NCBI GenBank assembly: GCA_030267565.1
Contig: BRXU01000005.1
Coordinates: 5,484,001-5,548,000, forward strand
DNA from: Pleodorina starrii
Taxonomy: Eukaryota; Chlorophyta; Chlorophyceae; Chlamydomonadales; Volvocaceae
Direction: 5' to 3'
Length of the DNA stretch: 64,000 nucleotides
The translations under genes were made by a program, and so were the position numbers. Shown here one piece after another: positions 12,401-24,657 of this stretch. Position 1 is the first letter of the stretch. Each line of letters begins with the position of its first letter. The notes under the pieces are model-generated. The model did not search any database and was not told the origin of the DNA. It saw nothing but the letters and a program-made list of their open reading frames with translations.

Positions 12401-15400
12401 CCGCTGCGAGGTGTAACCGATGTGACGCTAGCGGACGGACCAAGTGGTAGCGATGCTCGCCTGGGGGTGCCTGGGGAGTCTGATGCTCGTCTGGGGTGGG
12501 AGGAGAGCCGTCTGTGAGGTCACCGGGGGGGGGGGTATAAGTCGATGCTTTAGGGTTGACGGGCGGGGAAGAGACACACACAGGCGGGCGGGCCCTGGGT
12601 GCAGTTGCCCCTTTGCTCTGTTTCCTCGGGCCGGGAACCGGGCAGGTCGCCAAACCGTCCGACCCTTCACGCTTGAACGTGCTTCTCCTCTTCCTCACCA
12701 TCCTCCCCCTCCTGCCACTACCGCGCTGCCGCACACGTTGCTGCACACGGCGGCGCTGCAGATCACCGACCTCCACCGCCACTTCATCGACCACCTGACC
12801 ATCCCGTCCAGCCGCCCCGGCCAGCCGCCCCTGCGTCGCGTGGATGACGTGTTCGATTGCTGGTTCGAGAGCGGGTCCATGCCGTACGGCCAGCTGCACT
12901 ACCCCTTCGAGAACAAGGAGCTCTTTGAGGCCAACTTCCCCGCGGATTTCGTGGCGGGTGGGTTAAGGAGTCCTCGCTCCGTTGGGCGTCGTTCCTAGTG
13001 GTTTCGGCGCGCATGTGCGAATCGACGCGTGTGCGCGCGTGTGTGTGTGTGTGTGCTGTGGCACCATGGCGCGGGTGGGGAGCACGCCCCGCGGAACTTC
13101 TCGGACTTCACGTATCGTCCCGTGTCGAGACGTCCACGGTTCCGCCCGCCTGGCCTGGGCCCCGGCCCCGATCCTGCATTGAAGCAACCTCCCGCCTTGC
13201 TCAGCTTTCGCAAAGAACGCCTTCACCTAACATTGAAAATTCTGAACATTCCTGAACGGCTGCCAGCTTGTTGGCTATCGCCCCGGTCCTGTCTTGACTC
13301 CACCTCCCTTGCGCCCAGCCTGCCCATTCGACACTGAATCTCTCAAATCCCCCCGCATCGGTCCGAATCGGCCTCTATCGCCCTGCCCTGTGCCCTCGTG
13401 TGCCCTGCCCGCGCAGAGGGCCTGGACCAGACTCGCGGCTGGTTCTATACTCTGATGGTTCTGTCCACCGCCCTGTTCGACAAGCCCGCCTTCAAGCACC
13501 TGGTCTGCAACGGACTGGTGCTGGCGGCCGACGGCAAGAAGATGAGCAAGCGCCTCAAGAACTACCCGGTGAGGCCCGCCTCACACACGCACATATACAC
13601 ACACACACACACTCAACACACACACACACACACTCGCACACACTCAACACAAACTCACACACACCTCCTCCGACTACCAGGGCAGCAACCCGCAGCGGAT
13701 CAGCCCTCGGTGCCGAACATACTCTGCAACATACTCAGCAGCACCTCGCATCTACCCGTTGCCTCCTGTCATGTCATGCGGGTTGTGGGCCTGGACGTCT
13801 GCCGGAGCTTTACCATGCATTTGCATACGCATCACATACACGCCTCACGAATTGGTCTAAATACGTACCCAACTGCACAATCGGCGGGGCTGCCGGCTTC
13901 GTCAGGGGCAGCGACTGGCATTTGGGCTCTGGATCGACCTGTCTCCCGGCGTCGCCGGGTTTCGGGGCGCCCAAGGCCCTCGCGCCTCCTTTCCATGTCG
14001 CTGTCAGCGGCCCGGGGTTCTCCCGGGTCCACCCCTTCCGGCACCTTGACTCCCCGCCACAACAATCCCTACGCGTGGCCTCATAGTACCGTGGTGCTAG
14101 GTGTCCCGTCCCGCCACGGCCTCCTTGTGCCGCGACATGGTCTTGACCTTGCAATCACGTTGTCAGTCCACCAAAGCGCCCGTGAACAACGTTTTGTAAT
14201 GTAGCTGGTGTTTGCCCGCCGGTTTATGACAGCATCATCGGGGCTCAGTCGTGCATCTAGGTTGGGCTGATGCAGTAGAGCAGTAGAGCGGATGGAGCGG
14301 CCATACCAGCCCGGCATCGTCAGCGCATCCCTGCTTACATGAGCCCGTGGTGCGAACACACACACACACTTTCACACACATTACGAGGATTATGGAGGGC
14401 GGTATAGGTGCGTCCGCTCAACAAGCGTCACCCTGCACCTGCGAAAGCTGTCTGGTCCAACAACGCATCTAGGCTGCAACGTACCCCACTGTTGGCGGGG
14501 CTGCCGGCTTCGTCAGGGGCAGCGATTGGCATTGGGGCTCTGGATCGACCTGTCTCCCGGTCTCGCCGGGTTTCGGGGCGGCCAGTTCCTCACGCCGACT
14601 TCCCGTGTCGCTGTCAGCGGCCCGGGGTTCTCCCGGGTCCACCCCTTCCGGCACCTCCACTCCCCGCCACAACAACCCCCGCGCGTGGCCTCATAGTACC
14701 GTGGTGCTAGGTGCCCCGTCACGCCACGGCCTCCTTGTGCCGCGACAAACTGCCGCTCCGCTCTCGGATCAAGTAAATGCACTTGATTGCGCATTCACCC
14801 GCCCTGGGGATTTGTCTCTTAAGCCTCGCCAAGCCTCGCATTTCTCCAGCTTCCACTGCGCACGACAAAAACCAACTACGCGCACTCTGAACCATAAACA
14901 GCCGTCCAGCGGGGCTGCCGGCTTTGTCAGGGGCAGCGACTGGCATTGGGGCTCTGGATCGACCTGTCTCCCGGTCTCGCTGGGTTTTGGGCCGTCCAGT
15001 CCCTCGCGCCGCCTTTCCCGTGTCGCTGTCAGCGGCCCGGGGTTCTCCCGGGTCCACCCCTTCCGGCCTCTTGACTCCCCGCCACATCAACCCCCGCGCG
15101 TGGCCTCATAGTACCGTGGTGCTAGGTGCCCCGTCCCGCCACGGCCTCCTTGTGCCGCGACACGCCCCGCTCTTGGATGACAGCATCCGTATCCCCACAC
15201 GTGAAGACCCGCTAAGACGTCAGACCGCGCTGACTCGCGGCAGTTGCACTGGCGCCGGTCGCCGAATGCCAACCGCCCCCTTCTCTGCACCCGTCCCCGG
15301 CCACTGCTGCCGCTGCTCCCCCCCGCAGGACCCCAACGAGGTGATTGACAAGTACGGCGCCGACGCGCTGCGACTCTACCTCATCAACTCGCCCGTCGTG

Positions 15401-18400
15401 CGCGCGGGTAAGGTGACCGCGACCCCCCAGCGCCTTCCAATGACCTAAAACCTAAACCTAAACCTACCAGCGGGCTAAAATAAATAAATGTGTCAGAGCC
15501 CCCACCTGTGCGCCTTGTTGCGCCCCACACGGTGGCAGCAGCAACGCCGCACACCAGCGCGAACTGAATCACGGCCCCCGGGGTCACGGCCGCCTTCCGC
15601 CTTGGTGCCATGGGGACACCAGGGGACCCTAGCTGCCAGCCAGCCCTTCCCAGGGCTCGTCAATCCCCCCCCCCGACGCCCCCGACGCCCCCTGTTACTC
15701 ACCGTTCACGGGCTCCGGCCTATACGTGGATAACCCCCCGACGCCCCTCCTGCGACGTTTGTATGTGGCGTGGTACCGACTGTTTCTCTCCGCCCTTATG
15801 CTGCTGTCGCCTGCTGCTGCTGGTCCGCTCGCTCCTGTCCCACACATTTACAGAGACGCTCCGCTTCAAGGAGGAGGGCGTGTTCGCGGTGGTCAAGGAC
15901 GTGTTCCTGCCCTGGTACAACGCCTACCGCTTCCTGGTGCAGGTGAGCCAGCCGAGCGGCGAGTTGGGACCCCGCGCTGAGACCCCACCGCCTCGTCCCG
16001 GCGTTTGCCTTTGGATATCAGCCTGTCAGCTTGTTCCTTAAGCCTCCCTCCACGGCCCATCGAGCCCCGTCCGCAGCCCTGTACCAGCCCCGAGGTTGCC
16101 AGACCAACGCTTGGGCCTGACCGTGCCTCCCAAACCCAGCCCCGGTGCTCGCTTCTCTCCGCTCCGCTTCGCTTCGCTTCGCCTTCATATTGCTGCGCCT
16201 CGCTTTGGTTGTCAAGGCTTCTCGCGTTTTTCGCTTTACCTTAAAATAGCCCCGACCGCCGCCCCCTGCCTGATCACCCCCAAACCCCTCGTCCCGCCCC
16301 TCCCACAGAACATCCTGCGCCTGGAGCTGGAGACTGGCGCCCGCTTCAGCCCCATCCCGCCGGCCCAGCTGGCCCCCACCAACGTGCTGGACCGCTGGAT
16401 CGGCGCCGCCTCGCGCTCCCTGACCGCCTACGTGGCGCAGGAGATGGGCGCGTACCGCCTGTACACCGTCGTGCCGTACCTGGTGAGTGAGTGGCCCCTC
16501 CAGCCTCAACTCTCAACCCATCTTACGGCATCCGCTGCGGTATCTTCTTGGCCCTTGGGGGGCGGCGTCACAACATCCGTTGGGGTATCTTCTTTTTACC
16601 CCCGCTCTTACGGCATCCGCTTGGTATCTTCGGTCCTTGGGGGGCGGCGTAACTTAAGATCTGGGTGGCCAAGAGCAGGAGCGGAGGGGAGCGTTTCGAT
16701 TGTCTGATGGAAAACGGGGCGAGGAGGGAAGGGGCTGTGGTCTCGTACTCGTAGCTCAGGAAAGGGCAGGAGCTGCCCCCGCGCGCGTTGGCGGTACGAC
16801 GCTTGCCCTCACGCGGCCCCTCACGCCCCGCTTCCCGCGCCCCGCGCGTCTGCTTGCCCTCGCCCCTCGTGCTGGCGCAGGTCAAGTTCATTGACAGCCT
16901 GACCAACGTGTACGTGCGCTACAACCGCAAGCGGCTCAAGGGCAGCAAGGGTGTGGAGGACACCAGGACGGCGCTGTCCTGCCTCTTCGACGTGCTGCTG
17001 GACGTGTGCAAGGTGCGTGAGAAGGGGAAAGGAAGAGGGAATGAGGGCCGCACGAGAAGATGTAAGGGGGAAAGGGGAAGGGGGAAAGGGGGCAGTAGAT
17101 GCGAACACCAGCCAAGTAATTGAGGCGAAGGACGGGGACGGAAAGGTTGGGGACGGGCAACTCCCACTCCCTCTCCCAAACCCCCTTCCATTCCAATTTC
17201 CACGCCCGCAGGTGATGTCGCCCTTCACGCCCTTCCTGACCGAGTCCATGTACCAGAACCTGCGGGGGGCGCTGCCGCCCGGGGAGTCCCCCGAGTCGGT
17301 GCACTGGTGCGACTTCCCCACCGCCCGGGAGTCCCAGGCGGGAGACGAGCGCATCCAGCTGTCTGTAGACCGCATGCAGGTGGGCAGCCGGGAGGGTTGG
17401 GTGGGGTTGGTTGGAGTGGGGGCGGGAGGGCGGGAAGGTGCAGGTACCGCGCTGACCATGCGCCGCCGTGACCCCGCAAGGGCGGGGGGGCGCTGCTGCT
17501 GCTGCTGCTGTCTACCGCGGGGGCGAGGGCCGCAGCTGCTACTGCTGTTGCTTGTTGTTGCGCTCCCAACTCCCTACTTGACCCTGCTCCACCTCGCGCT
17601 CCCTCCGCCCTCCGGAGGTTCAGCGGCGGTAGCAGCTAGTTCAACAACGTCCGCAGTGACTCATTTTTATATAAAGGAGCATATCACTCCCTGACCCCCG
17701 CCGCCCCTCCCTCAGCGCGTCATCGATCTGGGTCGCACCATCCGCGAGCGGCGCAACAAGCCGCTGAAGAACCCGCTGACCAAGCTGGTGGTGGTGCACT
17801 CGGACACGGACTTCCTGGACGACATCCAGGGTGGGAACTTCCAAAGCGTAAAACCGTCTGGGCAACCGTCTGGGGAGTAGAGTACTCCGGGTGAACTGGG
17901 GTATAAAGAGAAGAACTGGGAAGCTGGGGAATGACGGAATAGGGGAGGAGGATCGGGAAGTGGGGCATGCGAGCACAGAAAGGGGATGTGGCGCCGACCT
18001 GCCGGCCGGCCGAGGCAGGGGTTCCGAAAGGGTGACGTTGATATACGGCCGACACATGTCTCTTTCCCGGCGCCGTGAGCGCTGCTCGACCGCCAGCGGC
18101 CTCCGCCTCCGACCCCGGTCGGTCGTTCTGCCGCTCACCCCTCGTTTGGTTGGTTTGGTTTGGTTTGGGGTGCCGCGTGCACTCATCGGTGCACTCATTG
18201 GCGCACTCATCGGCGCACTCATCGGCGCACTCATGCACTCATCACTCGGCGCACGCCCACAGGCGAGCTGCGGGAGTACGTGGAGAGCGAGCTCAACGTG
18301 CGGTCGCTGGAGGTGTGCGCGGACCCGCTCAAGTACGCGTCGCTGCGCGCGCAGCCCGACTGGCAGGTGGGGTGGTGCGGGACTGGGGGAGAGTGGGTAG

Positions 18401-20147
18401 CGATTGCGGAGTGCGGTTGGTGGCTGTCCTTCGGGCCTCTGAGAACAGAGATAAGAAGAGCCACAGCAAATTGAGCGAGGTGGCACTGGCGAACAGACCC
18501 AAAACAACCCCTTGCTCCTTCAGTAGGGAAGGGTGAGGGGTGCCGCGTCTCGCTCGGCGCAGTTGGCGGCGGTTAAGGTGCCTGGATGACGGCGAGGGGG
18601 ATGAGGGCAACCCCCGGGGGAGGTGGGGAGACAGAGCCTGTGTGGCGGTGGAGACCCAGAGCCGTCGGCTCTGCTGTGGCCGATAAAGGGAGGGTAGTGT
18701 CCGCGCGGCCACTTGCCGCTTGCACACTGCTTTCACGCATGCGCCTGCGTTCTGTGGTGTGTACTGTGTCGCCTCCGGGAGCGTGCCCGCCGCCCTGCCG
18801 CACTCGCCGCCTTTTTTAGCTAGACGGGCCCATAACGCCGTAGTACATCGTACTCAGCCGTGCCCCCCCCCTTCCCCCGCTGCCGCCCCCACGTCGTCAG
18901 GTCCTGGGCAAGAAGCTGGGCAAGTCGATGGGTGCGGTGGCCAACGCGATCAAGGACCTGACCGCAGATCAGATCTTGTCGTTCGAGAAGACCGGATCCA
19001 TCGATCTGGCCGGCCACGTCATCGAGGCCGGCGAGATCAAGGTATGTGTGAATGTGTGTTACGTGATATGTGTATGTGGACAGGACACGCGCGTAAGTTT
19101 AGGGCCCTCCGTGGATTACACCACGCAAAATGCCATACGCGGTCGGTGCACGAGGCACGGCCATGCTACACGGTCCTGCTTTGCACCCTCCCGCTGCGTC
19201 GCCCTCCCGCTGCTTTGCACCCCCTCCCATGCCGGCCTTATTTCCTCCCTTCTCTCCCACCGACCGCCATTTTACCGACGCTTTGCACACGCTGTCGCAC
19301 ACTCCCTGCACCGCTTATTCGCTCCCAACTTCCTGCCCCGAGTTCCCTCACTCGTTCCGCCCTTCTTGCTTGCTTCGTCGTCGTGCTCATTTCCTTTCCC
19401 CACACCCACACACCCCCATCTGCGCGCACCCTCCCTCGCCCTCCCCTCCCACAGGTCCTGCGTGACTTCCGGGTGCCCGAGGGCGTCTCCCCCGAGGACG
19501 TTGACGCCAACGGTGACGGGGAGGTGCTGGTGGTGCTGGACCTGCGAGTGGACGAGAGCCTGGTGGCAGCCGGTCTGGCCCGGGAGATGGTCAACCGCTT
19601 CCAGAAGCTCCGCAAGTCCGCGGGCCTGGTGCTCACGGACAAGGTGGATGTCTTCTACGACCCCGCACCCGAGCCCGCATCCACCGCCGCCGCGCTGGCC
19701 GCCCTCGTCGCCTCGCACGCCGAGTACCTGCGCGAGTCGCTCGGCGTCAACGTCCTGCCCGCCTCGGCCCGCCCGGCCTCCGCCGTCGTCATTGCGACGG
19801 AACGCACGTCGATCGGCGCCGGCGGCGCCGGCGGCGCCGCCGGCGGCGAGGACGGCTCGCCGGCCGCCGCCGCCGCGCTGCCGTTCACGGCCATCCTCGC
19901 GACGCCGGCGGCGACGACGGCGGCGGCGCCGCTGCTGGCGGCGTGCGGTGGGTCGGAGGAGCTGGCGGAGGCGGTGACGGTGGTGCTGGCGTCGCGGGAG
20001 CTGTCGAGGTTGCAGGCGGAGGCGGCGGAGGCGGGCGGGCGGGTGACGGTGCGCGTCAACGGCTCGGTCGTGTCCTTGACGGTTGGGAAGGAGCTGTTCT
20101 TCTCCGCATCGGCGGCGGCGGCCGCCGCCCCCGCAGCAAGTTCGTGA
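6455..20147 (+). CDS. IARS1: Isoleucyl-tRNA synthetase, cytosolic type
   Basis: Class I synthetase that activates isoleucine with ATP and charges tRNA-Ile. 22 exons: 6455-6658, 6805-6910, 7436-7511, 8524-8677, 9130-9219, 9599-9718, 10007-10105, 10584-10775, 11264-11394, 11660-11849, 12099-12287, 12762-12957, 13417-13568, 15329-15407, 15854-15942, 16309-16482, 16881-17012, 17212-17379, 17716-17830, 18263-18366, 18901-19041, 19455-20147. All phases agree, giving 1197 residues, normal for eukaryotic cytosolic IleRS. HIGH-type motif HYGH is at 58-61, the CP1 editing signature [10 protein letters not shown] at about 228-237, and the KMSKR loop at 624-628. The anticodon-binding and C-terminal domains follow; the last exon has an Ala/Gly-rich low-complexity insert. 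The start is the ATG at 6455 (context GCCATGT), where similarity begins; there is no clear transit peptide. The widest intron (13569-15328) is filled by repeats. Confidence 0.97.
8222..8304. repeat. Short tandem duplication in IleRS intron 3
   Basis: A segment beginning GGCTTGCTTGTCGGTTTACC and followed by a GAAGGA-rich stretch occurs twice with a period of about 49 bases; the second copy differs by a few substitutions. It lies wholly in the intron between the exons ending 7511 and starting 8524. Confidence 0.7.
11161..11240. repeat. Tandem repeat just upstream of IleRS exon 9
   Basis: A unit of about 32 bases containing TACAATCCTGCCCTCC and TATATTAGACCC is present about two and a half times and runs nearly up to the polypyrimidine tract of the acceptor at 11263. 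It may influence branch-point choice, but that is inference. Confidence 0.7.
13885..15162. repeat. Three copies of a ~253-bp repeat inside IleRS intron 13
   Basis: Near-identical copies lie at 13885-14137, 14495-14747 and 14909-15162, all in the same orientation. Each starts at GCGGGGCTGCCGGCTT and ends at TTGTGCCGCGACA. The spacers (14138-14494 and 14748-14908) are unrelated to each other, so this is not a simple head-to-tail array. No terminal inverted repeats or target duplications are obvious. The high identity between copies implies recent amplification or gene conversion. Confidence 0.85.
15702..15739 (+). repeat. Dispersed ~35-bp motif, copy 1 (IleRS intron)
   Basis: Core GGCTCCGGCCTATACGTGG followed by ATAAC, preceded by CCGTTCACG. 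The same core recurs at 23480-23503 (plus) and 37751-37784 (minus). Copies 1 and 3 also share the upstream CCGTTCACG. The flanks further out are unrelated. Confidence 0.7.
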
Positions 20148-23128
20148 GTGGCAATCGAGCGCCGAGAGCGGCATGCGGTGCCGTAGCAGCTGGGTGTGAC
20201 TCTCTAATGTGTGTGCGTGTGTGTGTGAGCAGAAGCCGTGAGCACAGCGGCTACACCACGCCGGCCGGCAGCGGCGTTTTGCAGCATCTTGCGGAGGAGG
20301 GAGGGAGGGACGAGACGTGCAGCGAACGGGTCCCAGAGCGGCACGGACGTGACCCAGGAGGAGGAGGAGGAGGAGGAGAGGGAACGCTGAACGCAGGTGC
20401 GCGCCGCCTCTCTGGGACCCCTCTACCCAGCTCGCGCGGGCTTGACGTGCATGCGTGCTTTGTGTCCTTAGATGGCGGCCGTGTGCGGCAAATAAGTCCA
20501 GGGGCTTCCCGGACGTGCAGGGGTGCGGCTGCGCGACGGGCGGAGGAAAGGGCATGAGGGGGCCAGGGAGGGAGAGGGGAAGGGGTAAAGGAGGCGCCGC
20601 AACCTGTGCTCTGCGACAGCGCGCATTGGTGCTTGGTCCGTATGGGAGCGTGACCTGACCTCCTCACTGACTGACTGACGGACTGACTGACTGACTTGGA
20701 TTATTAACCGCCAATGGACGTATCCGTCCGACGAGCTTGCGCCGAGTGTGTGCGTTGCTGAGAGGACAGTCGATATGACGGAACCGCGATAGATGGCGTT
20801 TGTGTCGCAGGAGAGGGAGAGGGAGAGGGGATCGATCGCGCGTGGCGTCGCTCGGCTTTTGCCGCGATGAATGTGGGGGCGTGCCTGGTTTTGAGAGCTG
20901 TAGCTACGAAGAGTGAGGACTGGTTTAGGAGTGAGAGAGGTGCAAATGGCATTTGCAGGCGGCCCCGGCAGGAGGAGCGCATTCCCGTGTGCACTGTGCA
21001 GGGCAGAAGAAGCGGGCAGCTCCTTGCGTTCTCGGTCTCGTCTAGAGACCTAGGTCTCTGTAAGCTTCATGCTGAAGACCGTACGACGACAGTCGGCCAA
21101 GGCGGTTGAGAAAGGGTTTTAGACGACGACGGTTTCAGCGAGGAGGCTCCAACAGAAACGCAACGGGCTAACCACAGGGGACCATCGAGGACTCGCCCCC
21201 AGTCGCGTCCTTGCAGCGCCCGTATCTCGTTTAAGCCGTCGCCGTTATGAGCGAATGGGGCCAAATTTGGCTCTTTTTCCTCGTACTTGGTACACGAACG
21301 GCCCATCCGGGGGCTGGTTCCGTTCGTCCGGTCCATAGGAATCTCCATGCGAACGTCCGGCCGTGGCTGGCTGGCCGTGCACAAAGCGCGAATGAATTTG
21401 AAAACGGCCGAGAACAGCTTAAGCGACCTGAGGCGGGCGCAGGAATTAGGCATCCACAGTCGCGCACGTGCACCGCACGGCTCAAGAAGGGACAGCATCG
21501 CCGTCCACGCGCTCCGGGGCCGGCCACTCTCCAAGACTGCCACAGCTGCATGCCGTGCAGACGTCGTCCCACACACGCACGCGTGTGCATGCATGCCCAT
21601 GCCAGGAGGCGGCGCAAACACCCAGAGGTCGTGGCGAAGAATGGCGGCACCCGCATCCTCCCCGGGGGGCCGCAGCCAGCGGCAGGCCGGGCCCGTCACG
21701 GACGGCACGGCCACAAACACAGCCCCGAAACAATGATCGATGCACACGGGGGCCCACACACACGCAGGCTCTGCACGGACAACAAGGCCCAGCATTGCTC
21801 ATCAGCGGTGCACAGCGATACATCGGGAATATTGTAATGGGCTGGGACCTGGGAGCCGCCGTGTCCAGGCGCTTAAGCCTCCTGGGTTGTTGCTTTTTGG
21901 GCGAGGCCCCGGGCGCGAGCCGCCTCTCGCGATCGGGTGCCGAGCCCCCACCGGCCACCCTGGTCGGTCCGCTCGTCTGTGAGTTAATGCGTCAGGGTCA
22001 TCCGCGACCATTCACAGGCTTCCTCCAAACAGAGGACAAAGTTTGGCGCGGTTTTTCCACGCACAGTGTTGGATGATGTCACGCGTCTTTCCGTGCGACT
22101 TCGATTCCCTTGGCGGTGGATCAGCCGACCCACGGGCACGAGACAGCCGCCTATCCCGCTCGTACACATTGCGTCACCTGGCGTCACCGTTTGCTGCTGA
22201 TCATATAAATACCTCCCAGGTGACCGAGTAGCCTACTGCAAATCTGAAATTTGTGGGCATCCTCACAGACAGACGCGGCAACCTAGCTATTCTCCACCAC
22301 GGTACCCGCCCAGAGCTTGACGACAACAAACGACGACAACAAACGCCGACATCAATCGATTCCGCTCGCACAAAGCATTGCGGACTGACGGTCGCTGATA
22401 CTACAACATGTCCTTTCCAAGATTCGCCGAGAGGCAGCAGCAGCCCCCTTCACCGCGTTCACACACCGCGTTTGTGGCGCGCGCGCGCACATCTTGCGCT
22501 GGCCTGGCCGTTCCCAGAGGGGCCGTCGTGCCCGCGCTTCCGGGTCGCGCAACGTGTGCAGCCACCTAGCTCAAGGTCGCTCCCTCGGCGACAGCAATGC
22601 CCCATCCAGGTGAGCAGCGGGGTTCGGGATTCGGGGCGCGGCGAGCGCCGGCAGCAGCTGCCGCTCTGCGGCCTCTGTGCGGTGGGTGCTGATGCCAGCG
22701 CCGCGCGCGCGATGTGACCTCAGCCCCTCAGCAGTGACGCGCAAGCTTCCGTATGATGCCAACTTTAGGCCTCACGCCTCGACAGTGGCTGTCGGGTGCT
22801 GTATGCACCAAGTGGCTATCCTCGTGGAGTCGTGGTCTGTCCGCTGTAGAACGATTCATCCCATCCATCCTTTCGTCCCGCGACCGAGAACTGCACTACT
22901 CCTTACAACGCATACCAACCGTCCGATCCTCCGCGCAATCAAGGCGCGTAAGAGTTATGGCACATCCTTTTCGTCTTTAATGAACAGCATTCATCCGCAA
23001 ATCTCTCTCTCCTTTTCCTTAGTTTCAGCTGCACAGCATAAGCTCGCACCGCATAATTCTCCTTTGCTTTTACCTCCGCCGTTGCCCAACTGCCCTGTTA
23101 CCTCGCCCTAACTTGGCTTCGTCGCTCG
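20148..23128. other. IleRS 3' region and gene-poor spacer
   Basis: Contains the IleRS 3' untranslated region; the first plus-strand TGTAA, the usual volvocine polyadenylation signal, is at 21059-21063. Around 20668-20695 there is a short GACT repeat. A 242-codon minus-strand frame (21067-21795) and overlapping plus-strand frames show no recognisable family and are not called. A TATAAA-like element is at about 22203 and a consensus splice donor (CCAG|GTGAGC) at about 22611; see findings. Confidence 0.4.
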
Positions 23129-23319
23129 CCGGGACCTACCGCCGCTGCAATGCTCGTCACCTACAGGTGAGCGCACGCTCGTGTCCGTCGTTTGCGTTGT
23201 TCTTCGTCTTTGTTGGGAGGGTGGGACGGGGTACTAAGTGCATGCACGCGCATAGCTAACAACCCTTCTATTCTCACCTAAGGCGGGCTTCTGCATCGCT
23301 CTAGCCTACTAGCCGCCTA
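23129..23319 (+). repeat. Direct repeat, left copy (~191 bp)
   Basis: Begins CCGGGACCTACCGCCGCTGC and ends AGCCGCCTA. It is almost identical to 24414-24606, which carries a 3-base insertion. Two near-identical direct repeats about 1.3 kb apart could be terminal repeats of a small non-autonomous retroelement, but the ends are not TG...CA. Confidence 0.8.
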
Positions 23320-23479
23320 GGACGTTGACTACGTCTACAACATCTCGTGGCGTTATTGGGTATCGTGGACACCTTTTTACTTGGGTGGCATGTGATGGGT
23401 CCAGCCGCACTTCAGGCTACACTGTCCGCAGGATTCCTGATTTCGTTCTTAAATTACTCTCTTTACCCCCCCCCCCCCC

Positions 23480-23503
23480 GGCTCCGGCCTATACGTGGAT
23501 AAC
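23480..23503 (+). repeat. Dispersed ~35-bp motif, copy 2
   Basis: Same GGCTCCGGCCTATACGTGG core as in the IleRS intron, here preceded by a run of C instead of the CCGTTCACG seen in the other two copies. Confidence 0.65.
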
Positions 23504-23794
23504 ACCACCTTCTCGCGCCTGTTCTTCCTGTCTGTCGGTTGACGTCACCCTTTCGTTGCTCTGCGTCCTCCCCTTCTCCTGCCGAAGGTGGGTTGGGTCC
23601 TCGCAGGCTTCGGGGATCGGGGTGGTGTAGAAAATCACCAAGCGCAAGACCAAGGCCGTACGTGGTCGAGGTGTCCATGTCGGCAAGGGCGCGCAAGAGT
23701 GTGGCGTGCAACAAGCCGGTAAGGAGAGCGTGCCCGGCAGCGGTGCCAAAACGAGTGGGCCGTGATGCGGGAGTTGAGTTCAGTCCCGCGGCCC

Positions 23795-24180
23795 GCCGCC
23801 GCCCCCCAAGCCGCCCACCGTGTCATACTCATTGGCATTGGCGGCTCACCGCAACAAGCAGCAGATGAGGGGCGGTGAGTCATGATGGCGCCATGTGTCC
23901 TTTTTTAGTAGAATGGAGCTTCGGAGCAGCCCGGCCCGGGGAGGGGGAGGGCGGGGGATGCTATTATTATTTTGGCAATGGGGGCAAAGCAGCCCCCGCC
24001 CGCCAACCCCGCCCCCCCCCGGGCCGGGCTGCTCTGCTGAAGCTCCATTGCACTCTAAAAGGACACATGGATGGGGCCGTACGTCATGACTCGCCGACCC
24101 TCTTCCGCCGTTTGTGGCGGTGAACCGCCAATGGCGACGAGTACGGCACGGTGGGCGGCTTGGGGGGCGGCGGCGGTGGC
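23795..24180. repeat. Inverted repeat centred near 23987
   Basis: The left arm (about 23795-23955) and right arm (about 24005-24180) are complementary over some 150 bases with substitutions and small indels. The innermost arms contain ATGGAGCTTC and GCAGCCCGGCCCGGG. Transcribed in either direction it would fold into one long imperfect hairpin. Confidence 0.8.
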
Positions 24181-24413
24181 TTGGTGGCGGGCGGCGTGGA
24201 CAGGTCTTGCATGATGCCAGCTTTGTGCAGCTGCCGCCGCCTCTTCGCCTGGCGCCGCCTCTTCGCCTTGTGCCGCGCCTCCGCTTTGTGCCGCACCTCC
24301 GCCTTGCACATCTTTTCATCAAGGTGTTGCTGATTTTCCTGCCACTGCTCGTCCTCCTTCCGCCGCTCCTCCGCCTGGCAACGTTTGCTCTTCCTCACGC
24401 TGCTCCTTGTTCA

Positions 24414-24606
24414 CCGGGACCTACCGCCGCTGCAATGCTCGTCACCTACAGGTGAGCGCACGCTCGTGTCCGTCGTTTGCGTTGTTCTTCGTCTTTGTTG
24501 GGAGGGTGGGACGGGGTACTAAGTGCATGCACGCGCATAGCAGCAACAACCCTTCTCTTCTCACCTAAGGCGGGCTTCTGCATCGCTCTAGCCTACTAGC
24601 CGCCTA
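24414..24606 (+). repeat. Direct repeat, right copy (~193 bp)
   Basis: Near-identical partner of 23129-23319. It lies between two of the inverted repeats of the complex and ends immediately before unrelated sequence leading into the palindrome at 24658. Confidence 0.8.
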
Positions 24607-24657
24607 TATTGAACTTAACAGTTCACTCGCCTACTACGTTCACCACGTTTAGCCTGG

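Noticed and set aside
11643..12899. 418-codon minus-strand open frame
   Set aside because: It is antisense to IleRS exons 10-12, whose sense frame has clear homology, and crosses their introns. It is a shadow of GC-rich coding sequence.
13590..13680. CA-repeat stretches as coding or CRISPR-like arrays
   Set aside because: They are simple (CA)n microsatellite sequence within an IleRS intron. There are no spacers of regular length.
19272..20555. 427-codon minus-strand open frame
   Set aside because: It mirrors the last IleRS exon and its 3' flank, is Arg/Gly/His-rich, and has no family motif.
21067..21795. 242-codon minus-strand frame between IleRS and the hairpin locus
   Set aside because: Overlapping frames exist on the other strand, composition is not distinctive, and no motif or splice context supports it. 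Kept only as a possibility.
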